Shown here: positions 1 to 5,268 of the stretch, piece by piece
Layout of the letters: each line of letters begins with the position of its first letter
Position numbering within the stretch: the stretch's first letter is position 1
Assembly (NCBI GenBank): GCA_012727965.1
Contig: JAAYFZ010000069.1
Location: 1-5,268 of the forward strand
Length of the DNA stretch: 5,268 nucleotides
Direction of reading: 5' to 3'
Source: Clostridiaceae bacterium
GTDB taxonomy: Bacteria; Bacillota; Clostridia; Saccharofermentanales; UBA5734
Program-made: the position numbers and the translations under genes
The notes under the pieces: model-generated
Database searches by the model: none
The model's input: only the letters and a program-made list of their open reading frames with translations
Told to the model about the DNA's origin: nothing

Positions 1-321
1 GGCAAGGAAGAGGAGTATGAGCTCTATACTCTTACCGAGAGAATGGCTCCTGAGGTCTTCCGCAATGTCAAGAAGAGCGATAAGATCGTTTGCGCAAATG
101 TCGATTTCTACTCAGGCTTCATTTACAATATGCTGGGCATACCGCCTGAGCTCTACACACCGATATTTGCTGTTGCCAGGATTGCCGGCTGGAGCGCTCA
201 TCGTATCGAGGAGCTCGTCAGCGGCGGCCGTATTCTGCGCCCTGCTTATAAATGTGTTCAGAAACGCCGCAAATACATCGGCATGAATGAGCGCAAACAG
301 GGCAAAGATGCAAAAAAATAA
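1..321 (+). CDS. Citrate synthase, C-terminal fragment (5' end outside window)
   Basis: Citrate synthase condenses acetyl-CoA and oxaloacetate to citrate in the cytoplasm, the entry step of the TCA cycle or of its glutamate-forming branch. Only the last 106 codons are present, reading in frame from base 1 to the TAA at 319-321; family members are usually about 370-460 aa. The fragment carries the family hallmark NVDFYSG (fragment residues 33-39) followed by MLGIPPELYTPIFAVAR and GWSAH. The spacing matches E. coli GltA as I recall it: D35, R60 and R80 correspond to the catalytic Asp362 and the substrate-binding Arg387 and Arg407. All three are kept, so the enzyme should be active. The tail is lysine-rich (ends KDAKK). 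An internal ATG at 43 is not the start, because the frame is open and conserved upstream of it. A hairpin terminator follows 46 bp downstream. A 2-methylcitrate synthase cannot be strictly excluded from this part alone. Confidence 0.95.
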   Translation, partial: GKEEEYELYTLTERMAPEVFRNVKKSDKIVCANVDFYSGFIYNMLGIPPELYTPIFAVARIAGWSAHRIEELVSGGRILRPAYKCVQKRRKYIGMNERKQGKDAKK

Positions 322-367
322 CTGACTTTTAGAAAAATCACAACTATATAATGGCAAAAGTCGAGCA

Positions 368-412
368 GATCCCGGTTGTCGCCGCTAATGGTGATTACCG
401 GGATCTCTTTTT
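368..412 (+). terminator. Intrinsic terminator of the citrate synthase unit
   Basis: A perfect 9-bp inverted repeat (368-376 GATCCCGGT with 397-405 ACCGGGATC) encloses a loop that can itself pair (379-383 with 390-394, including one G-T pair), giving one long hairpin. It is followed directly by the T-rich run TCTTTTT (406-412). Position and orientation fit termination of the citrate synthase transcript before the oppositely oriented tRNA gene. Confidence 0.85.
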
Positions 413-422
413 AAACAGGCAG

Positions 423-452
423 AAAAAAACCTGCTCCAAATGAAGCAGGTTT
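423..452 (-). terminator. Intrinsic terminator of the tRNA-Glu unit
   Basis: A perfect 9-bp inverted repeat (427-435 AAACCTGCT and 444-452 AGCAGGTTT) has an 8-nt loop. Read on the minus strand it runs straight into seven T residues (complement of the A-run 423-429). It lies 7 bp past the 3' end of the tRNA, as expected for a single-gene tRNA transcript. Confidence 0.85.
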
Positions 453-459
453 GATGCTG

Positions 460-534
460 TGGTGACCCTAAGGGGAATCGAACCCCTGATTTCGCCGTGA
501 GAGGGCGACGTCTTGACCGCTTGACCATAGGGCC
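460..534 (-). tRNA. tRNA-Glu, anticodon CUC
   Basis: The minus strand folds into a complete 75-nt cloverleaf. The acceptor stem is GGCCCTA with TAGGGTC (one G-T pair), the D stem is GTC/GAC, the anticodon stem is TCGCC/GGCGA around the loop CTCTCAC, there is a 4-nt variable region, and the T arm is AGGGG-TTCGATT-CCCCT. The discriminator base is A and the CCA end is encoded (460-462). Loop position 34-36 is CTC (bases 501-499), reading GAG glutamate codons. The anticodon arm and T arm closely resemble E. coli tRNA-Glu, which supports the Glu identity independently of the anticodon. It has its own promoter and terminator, so it appears to be a single-gene unit. A CUC isoacceptor reads only GAG, so a UUC tRNA-Glu must exist elsewhere in the genome. 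Confidence 0.96.
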
Positions 535-551
535 TTGTTTCAGCGTTGATG

Positions 552-580
552 ATTATAACACAGGAAAAATTATGCGGCAA
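552..580 (-). promoter_or_regulatory. Sigma-A-type promoter for tRNA-Glu
   Basis: On the minus strand there is a perfect TATAAT -10 box (557-552) and a -35 box TTGCCG (580-575, 4 of 6 to TTGACA), separated by exactly 17 bp. Initiation about 7 nt beyond the -10 box would leave a short 5' leader of roughly 10 nt before the mature tRNA end at 534. Confidence 0.75.
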
Positions 581-723
581 GTACTTGTTTAGAAAGAATT
601 TTGAGCTTGTGATTGTGTATGATTATTCTATCTCATTTTTGAATAGCTGGCGGATCAAGGCTGGATTGTGGCAGCATTGAAAAGCTTTTGCAAAGATGTG
701 ACTGCCGATACGAAAATCAATAC

Positions 724-751
724 TGGATATGATAGAATAAACTGCTATAAT
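724..751 (+). promoter_or_regulatory. Probable promoter of uvrA (extended -10)
   Basis: A perfect TATAAT at 746-751 is preceded by TG at 743-744, giving the extended -10 motif TGnTATAAT, which lessens dependence on a -35 box. The best -35 candidate is TGGATA at 724-729 (4 of 6 matches, 16-bp spacing). Initiation would fall near 758, leaving a leader of about 60 nt before the uvrA ATG. No terminator or second gene intervenes. The -10 is clear and the -35 is weak. Confidence 0.65.
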
Positions 752-757
752 AGTGAG

Positions 758-771
758 CGTACATATGTTTG
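758..771 (+). promoter_or_regulatory. Candidate DinR/LexA SOS box of uvrA
   Basis: The 14-mer CGTACATATGTTTG fits the Bacillus-type DinR/LexA consensus CGAACRNRYGTTYC (recalled) at 12 of 14 positions; the mismatches are T at position 3 and G at position 14. Its centre ACATATGT is a perfect palindrome. It begins 6 bp after the TATAAT and covers the expected start site, the place where a repressor would block transcription. uvrA is a classic SOS gene in Bacillus and E. coli, so box and gene function agree. One half-site departs from GAAC, so affinity could be modest. Confidence 0.55.
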
Positions 772-819
772 TTTTTATAAATTAAGCATAGTAACTAAAT
801 TGACAAGAAGGTATATAAG

Positions 820-3690
820 ATGGAGCCGGTCATTCATATTCACGGAGCACGGGAGCATAATCTGAAAAATGTAAGCTTGGATATACCGCGCGATAAACTA
901 GTTGTTTTGACTGGTTTATCCGGCAGCGGCAAATCTTCTCTGGCCTTCGATACCATCTATGCCGAGGGACAGAGGCGCTATGTTGAATCACTGTCATCTT
1001 ATGCAAGGCAATTTCTTGGTCAAATGGAGAAACCGGACATAGATCATATTGATGGTCTCTCACCGGCAATTTCTATCGATCAGAAAACCACGAGCAAGAA
1101 TCCTCGTTCAACTGTCGGAACAGTCACGGAGATATACGACTATCTGCGATTGCTCTATGCCCGTGCCGGTACACCTCATTGTCCTAGCTGCGGACGAGTG
1201 ATCGAGAGGCAGACTGTAGATCAGATGATCGAGATCATTGAACAGCATCCTGAGGGCACCAGATTGATCCTGATGGCACCAGTGGTCAGAGGACGTAAGG
1301 GCGAATATGGCAAGCTGTTTGATAAATTTCGTAAATCAGGCTATGTGCGTGTGCGCGTTGATGGCAGTATTTTCGAGCTTGAAGAAGAAATAGAATTAGA
1401 GAAGAATAAGAAACATACCATAGAGGTCGTAATTGATCGATTAATTCTGCGTGATGGCATTCGCAGCAGACTGGCCGATTCGATCGAGTCAGCTCTTCAT
1501 CTAGCTGATGGCCTGGTTCAGGTCATGCTGCAGATCGAGACACCTGAGGGTCATGATGAGGAAGAGCTGCTTTTTTCGCAGCATTATTCCTGTCCTGACT
1601 GCAATATCAGCATGGAAGAGATTTCGCCGCGTTCATTCTCCTTCAACAATCCTTTTGGCGCTTGTCCTGAGTGCAGCGGTCTTGGACAGATGACACATAT
1701 AGATCCTGAATTAATCGTTTTTGATGATAAGCTCAGCCTCAATCAGGGTGCGATCAGAGCCGGCGGCTGGAATTTTGCTGACAAGAGCAGCTGGGCCCGT
1801 GGTTTTATTGAGGCAATGTCTGCCAGATATGGTTTCTCACTGGATATGCCTTATGGCAAGCTGCCCAAGAAGATAAGAGATATGATTTTGTTCGGCAATA
1901 AGGGTGAGATCCTCGAGGTTGATACGACCAATAGCAAGTATTCACACGGCATCTACCGCAGCGACTGGATCGGCGTCGTCAATAGTCTCGAGAAACGCTA
2001 TCGTGAAACCAGCTCTGATGATATGAAGAGCTATTATGAGCAGTTTATGTCGGTTACACCATGTCCTGTATGCAATGGAGCCCGTCTCAAGCCTGAGAGT
2101 CTGGCCGTTAAGGTTGGCGGAATCAATATTTCTGAGTTGACATCACTTCAGATTCGCAAGGCCAGAGATTTCATACTCAATCTGGAGCTGGCTCCACGTC
2201 AGAAACAGATCGCCGCACAAATAACACGTGAGCTTGATGCCAGATTGACCTTCCTTGTCGATGTCGGCCTCGATTATTTGACTCTGGCCAGAGCTTCGGC
2301 AACACTCTCCGGTGGTGAAGCCCAGCGTATACGTTTGGCTACTCAAATCGGCGCCGGGCTGATGGGTGTACTCTATATTCTGGATGAGCCCAGTATTGGT
2401 CTGCATCAGAGGGACAATTCGCGACTGCTCGCCACACTTAAGCGTCTGCGGGATATCGGCAATACTGTCCTGGTCGTAGAACATGATGAGGAAACCATGA
2501 TGGAAGCTGACCATATAGTTGATATGGGTCCTGGTGCCGGTGAGCGTGGCGGCTATGTTGTGGCGCAGGGAACAGCTGACGATATAATGGCTGAGCCCAG
2601 ATCGATCACTGGCCAGTACCTGTCTGGTATAAAAGCGATTGAGATACCAGCGACACGCAGAGAAAACACAAACTGGCTCACGATAAAGGGTGCCAGTGAG
2701 AATAATCTGAAGAATATCGATGTCAGCATCCCGCTGGGCGTTATGACTTGCATAACAGGGGTATCCGGCTCCGGTAAGAGTTCGCTGGTAAATGGTATTC
2801 TGCTCAAGAAGCTGGCCAGTGACCTCAATGGAGCGAGAAGATATGCCGGTCATTATTCAGAGATCACCGGGATTGAACATCTGGACAAGGTTATAGATAT
2901 CGACCAGTCGCCGATCGGCCGGACTCCACGCTCAAACCCAGCTACTTATACAGGCGTTTTTGATCTGATAAGAGCGCTGTTTTCTGAAACACAAACCGCA
3001 AAAGCAAAAGGCTATAAGCAGGGACGTTTTAGCTTCAATGTCCGCGGCGGCCGCTGCGAGGCTTGTTCGGGTGATGGCGTAAACCGCATCGAAATGCATT
3101 TTTTACCAGACATTTACGTAACATGTGACGTCTGTAAGGGAAAACGATACAATCAGGAGACTCTTGAGGTAAAATATAAGGAGAAATCAATAGCTGATGT
3201 TCTTGATATGACAGTAGATGAAGCTGTCGAATTCTTCGCTAATCTACCGAGAATCGCACGTAAGCTGCAGACACTTCAGGATGTCGGTCTTGGCTATATC
3301 AGACTGGGACAGCCTTCTACACAGCTATCCGGCGGTGAAGCTCAGAGAGTTAAGCTGGCAACTGAGCTATCGCGTAGAGGGACAGGACAGACCTTCTATA
3401 TACTTGATGAACCGACGACCGGGCTGCATATCGCCGATGTACATAAGCTTGTTGACATCCTAAGCCGACTGACAGAAAATGGTAATACTGTTCTTGTGAT
3501 CGAACATAATCTTGATGTGATCAAGACAGCGGACTATATCATCGACCTTGGACCAGAAGGCGGCGACGCTGGAGGAACGGTGGTGGCCACGGGAACACCC
3601 GAAGAAGTGGCGAAGATAGAAAAATCATATACCGGGAAATATCTTGCAGGAATATTAGCGAAAACGGCTGCCTCTGGCAGAATGAAGTAA
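820..3690 (+). CDS. uvrA: UvrABC system protein A (excinuclease ABC subunit A)
   Basis: UvrA is the dimeric ATPase that recognises bulky DNA lesions in nucleotide excision repair and loads UvrB; it acts on DNA in the cytoplasm. The 956-aa product is full length for the family (E. coli about 940). Two ABC modules are intact. The first has Walker A GLSGSGKS (32-39), signature LSGGEAQR (496-503), Walker B YILDEP (519-524) and switch His in VVEH (555). The second has Walker A GVSGSGKS (647-654), signature LSGGEAQR (836-843), ILDEP (861-865) and VIEH (896). Six CxxC pairs (121/124, 258/261, 282/285, 415/418, 746/749, 769/772) can bind three zinc ions, as in Gram-positive UvrA; the UvrB-binding and insertion domains lie between the first Walker A and signature. 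ATG 820 is the only plausible start: an in-frame TAA lies at 796-798, and AGAAGG (806-811) is 8 nt upstream. uvrB is not adjacent here, unlike the uvrBA operon of Bacillus. Expression is probably SOS-controlled through the upstream box. Confidence 0.98.
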   Translation: MEPVIHIHGAREHNLKNVSLDIPRDKLVVLTGLSGSGKSSLAFDTIYAEGQRRYVESLSSYARQFLGQMEKPDIDHIDGLSPAISIDQKTTSKNPRSTVGTVTEIYDYLRLLYARAGTPHCPSCGRVIERQTVDQMIEIIEQHPEGTRLILMAPVVRGRKGEYGKLFDKFRKSGYVRVRVDGSIFELEEEIELEKNKKHTIEVVIDRLILRDGIRSRLADSIESALHLADGLVQVMLQIETPEGHDEEELLFSQHYSCPDCNISMEEISPRSFSFNNPFGACPECSGLGQMTHIDPELIVFDDKLSLNQGAIRAGGWNFADKSSWARGFIEAMSARYGFSLDMPYGKLPKKIRDMILFGNKGEILEVDTTNSKYSHGIYRSDWIGVVNSLEKRYRETSSDDMKSYYEQFMSVTPCPVCNGARLKPESLAVKVGGINISELTSLQIRKARDFILNLELAPRQKQIAAQITRELDARLTFLVDVGLDYLTLARASATLSGGEAQRIRLATQIGAGLMGVLYILDEPSIGLHQRDNSRLLATLKRLRDIGNTVLVVEHDEETMMEADHIVDMGPGAGERGGYVVAQGTADDIMAEPRSITGQYLSGIKAIEIPATRRENTNWLTIKGASENNLKNIDVSIPLGVMTCITGVSGSGKSSLVNGILLKKLASDLNGARRYAGHYSEITGIEHLDKVIDIDQSPIGRTPRSNPATYTGVFDLIRALFSETQTAKAKGYKQGRFSFNVRGGRCEACSGDGVNRIEMHFLPDIYVTCDVCKGKRYNQETLEVKYKEKSIADVLDMTVDEAVEFFANLPRIARKLQTLQDVGLGYIRLGQPSTQLSGGEAQRVKLATELSRRGTGQTFYILDEPTTGLHIADVHKLVDILSRLTENGNTVLVIEHNLDVIKTADYIIDLGPEGGDAGGTVVATGTPEEVAKIEKSYTGKYLAGILAKTAASGRMK

Positions 3691-3695
3691 AAGGA
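3690..3695 (+). promoter_or_regulatory. Ribosome binding site of the Clp ATPase gene
   Basis: AAAGGA overlaps the last base of the uvrA stop codon and lies 10 nt before the ATG at 3706. It favours that start over the in-frame ATG at 3721, which would be about 25 nt away and would remove the first zinc-ligand cysteine. The site's overlap with the uvrA stop suggests translation shortly after uvrA on one message. Confidence 0.6.
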
Positions 3696-3705
3696 ATAAC
3701 AACAA

Positions 3706-5268
3706 ATGTCAAAATGTGTAATGTGTAAGAAGAATATAGCGGTAGTATTTACCACAAGATTCGATAATGGCCAGCGTGTGCACGAGGGGCTCTGCCTGAA
3801 ATGCGCTTATAAAACAGGCTTGGGCGGTATGGATGAGCTGTTTGAGAAGGCTGGCATCAATGAGAATAATATCGATGAACTGACTGACCGTATGAACAAT
3901 GTCATGTCTCAGATGGATGGCAGCAGTCCGGAGATGTTTCTCAAATCACTCCTTGACGGCGATTTCGATAGTCAGGGAATGATGAACGCCTTCATGAACA
4001 GCGGTGAAGAAATAGGAGCTGGCGACGATGAAGAAGAGGATGAACAGCTGTCATCTCTAATGTCGCTTGAGGGACCGGAAAACAGTGATCTGCAGCCGAC
4101 TTCCGTTGGCGATGACGGTGGAGAGCTGATTCCCGGTCTTGATCGCAGAGCACCGAGAACACGAGAGAGAACCAGCCCGAGTAAGAAGAAGAAATTTCTC
4201 GATCAATTTGGCACTAATCTCACACTTAAGGCGGCTGATGGAAAAATCGACCGCATTATTGGACGGGAAAAAGAGCTGGCCAGAGTTATTCAGATACTTA
4301 ATCGCCGCAGCAAGAACAATCCTGTTCTGCTTGGTGAACCAGGCGTCGGCAAGACTGCTATCGCTGAGGGACTTGCTGTTAAAATTGCTGAAGAAGAAGT
4401 GCCTGCAAAACTGCTCGATCAGGAAGTTTATCTGCTCGATATGACTGCTATGGTCGCCGGTACACAGTTCCGCGGACAGTTTGAGAGCCGCATGAAGGGT
4501 GTTGTCGACGATGCCCGCCGCGCTGGCAATGTTATTCTGGTCATCGATGAGCTTCATAATATAATGGGCGCCGGCGATGCCGAGGGTGCCATGAACGCTG
4601 CCAATATTTTGAAACCAGCCCTGGCAAAAGGTGAAATAAAAGTACTTGGCTCGACAACTCTGGATGAGTATCGCCGATTCATTGAGAAGGATTCTGCTCT
4701 TGAACGTCGATTCCAGAAGGTAATAGTCGAAGAGCCAAACGTCAACGATACGATTGAGATCCTCAAGGGTATCCGTGATTACTATGAAGTCCATCATCAT
4801 GTTACATACAAAGATGATGTCATCGAGACTGCGGTCCGCATGTCAGAGCGCTATATAACAGACAGATTTCTGCCGGACAAAGCGATTGATCTGCTTGATG
4901 AAGCTGGTTCAAGAGCTAATCTGAAGGATACAACTCTTCTAGACCTCAAAAATTGCCAGATCAAGGTCGATGAACTTAACACCAAGCTTGAAGAACTTGA
5001 AGCGAAGGCCGCTGGCAGCGCAGAAGATGTACATATATATGAAGAGCAGGCTGAAGCACGCTCACATCTGCTGCGTGCGGAACAAGAACTGGAAGAGCTG
5101 AAGAACAACAGCCATCCGTCAGAAATCACAAGCGAGGATATCGCGGGTGTTGTTGAAATGTGGACAGGTATACCTGTACAGCGTATCAGCGAAACAGAAA
5201 CAGAGAAGCTGTTGCAGCTTGAAGATAGATTACATGAGCGTGTTATCGGACAGCATCAGGCTGTCACC
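3706..5268 (+). CDS. ClpE/ClpC-like HSP100 ATPase with N-terminal zinc finger (3' end outside window)
   Basis: This is an AAA+ unfoldase of the Clp/HSP100 family, expected to form hexamers that unfold proteins and pass them to ClpP. The frame is open from 3706 to the window edge: 521 codons with no stop. The N-terminus has a four-cysteine zinc finger, C4-x2-C7-x22-C30-x2-C33, the arrangement known from Firmicute ClpE, in place of the double Clp_N repeat of ClpC, ClpA and ClpB. A long low-complexity linker follows (about 36-165), with an acidic run at 107-113 and a basic stretch at 147-163. The first AAA+ module has Walker A GEPGVGKT (210-217), pore loop GTQFRG (252-257), Walker B VILVIDE (276-282), the sensor segment GSTTLDEYR and the arginine finger pair in LERRF (332-336). 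A short coiled-coil middle domain with a UVR-like segment spans about 408-480. WTGIPV, then VIGQ (513-516), mark the start of the second module, which is cut off. It sits 15 bp behind uvrA, probably in one operon. No CtsR-type heptad repeat was seen upstream. ClpE-type is my best reading; automated annotation may call it ClpC. Confidence 0.93.
   Translation, partial: MSKCVMCKKNIAVVFTTRFDNGQRVHEGLCLKCAYKTGLGGMDELFEKAGINENNIDELTDRMNNVMSQMDGSSPEMFLKSLLDGDFDSQGMMNAFMNSGEEIGAGDDEEEDEQLSSLMSLEGPENSDLQPTSVGDDGGELIPGLDRRAPRTRERTSPSKKKKFLDQFGTNLTLKAADGKIDRIIGREKELARVIQILNRRSKNNPVLLGEPGVGKTAIAEGLAVKIAEEEVPAKLLDQEVYLLDMTAMVAGTQFRGQFESRMKGVVDDARRAGNVILVIDELHNIMGAGDAEGAMNAANILKPALAKGEIKVLGSTTLDEYRRFIEKDSALERRFQKVIVEEPNVNDTIEILKGIRDYYEVHHHVTYKDDVIETAVRMSERYITDRFLPDKAIDLLDEAGSRANLKDTTLLDLKNCQIKVDELNTKLEELEAKAAGSAEDVHIYEEQAEARSHLLRAEQELEELKNNSHPSEITSEDIAGVVEMWTGIPVQRISETETEKLLQLEDRLHERVIGQHQAVT

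Larger units (their letters stand above)
535..819. other. Divergent intergenic region between tRNA-Glu and uvrA
   Basis: These 285 bp hold the tRNA promoter on the minus strand, then the uvrA promoter, candidate SOS box and ribosome site on the plus strand. Between them, about 585-720, I see only AT-rich DNA with a short GC-richer patch near 647-676 and a 10-bp palindrome AAAAGCTTTT at 680-689, about 35 bp upstream of the candidate uvrA -35. No convincing small gene is present. Confidence 0.6.

Noticed and set aside
395..580. 61-codon minus-strand frame across the tRNA
   Set aside because: It overlaps the tRNA gene and both terminators; it is a chance frame.
601..629. Second plus-strand promoter candidate, TTGAGC with TATTCT at 17-bp spacing
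   Set aside because: Each box matches only 4 of 6, and the TATAAT at 746-751 is far better and nearer to uvrA.
680..689. 10-bp palindrome AAAAGCTTTT upstream of uvrA
   Set aside because: Short AT-rich palindromes are common by chance in such DNA, and no second copy or known operator match was seen.
668..865. 65-codon plus-strand frame starting with GTG upstream of uvrA
   Set aside because: It runs through the uvrA promoter and SOS box and into uvrA out of frame, and has no ribosome site or recognisable protein features.
2143..2853. 236-codon open frame on the minus strand inside uvrA
   Set aside because: It is antisense to the signature and Walker regions of UvrA, and its predicted protein looks like no known family.
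3501..3514. CGAACATAATCTTG inside uvrA, partly like an SOS box
   Set aside because: Only about 10 of 14 positions match, the right half-site is poor, and it codes for the conserved IEHNL segment, which explains the sequence.
4057..4800. 247-codon open frame on the minus strand opposite the Clp gene
   Set aside because: It lies wholly within a clearly conserved AAA+ coding region, its translation shows no recognisable domain, and no ribosome site or promoter was seen. It is a codon-bias shadow.

Overview
The window looks like ordinary chromosomal DNA from a low-to-mid GC Bacillota, probably class Clostridia. The grounds are a clostridial-style citrate synthase tail, a Gram-positive-type UvrA with six CxxC pairs, a Clp ATPase with the N-terminal zinc finger typical of Firmicute ClpE, strong AGGAG-like ribosome sites, a consensus sigma-A promoter and a candidate DinR/LexA-type SOS box. 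The genus cannot be told from the sequence.

Layout. Bases 1-321 are the 3' end of a citrate synthase gene (+), followed by its intrinsic terminator (368-412). Facing it is a tRNA-Glu gene with anticodon CUC (534-460, minus strand), with its own terminator (452-423) and consensus promoter (580-552). The two terminators lie back to back about 10 bp apart and separate the convergent units. The 285 bp between the tRNA and uvrA hold the divergent promoters. On the uvrA side there is an extended -10 element at 746-751, with a candidate SOS operator at 758-771 over the expected transcription start. The complete uvrA gene (820-3690, 956 aa) is followed after 15 bp by a Clp/HSP100 ATPase gene starting at 3706. 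That gene stays open to the window's right edge (521 codons seen) and is cut just as its second AAA+ module begins.

How the genes work together. uvrA encodes the damage-recognition ATPase of nucleotide excision repair. The Clp gene encodes an unfoldase that would be expected to feed a protease such as ClpP. Their tight spacing, with no terminator or visible promoter between them, suggests one transcript. If the SOS box is real, a zinc-finger Clp unfoldase would be co-induced with DNA repair. This is the most interesting idea in the window, but it is an inference. Nothing here amounts to a clearly undescribed system: no mobile element, CRISPR array or phage gene was seen.
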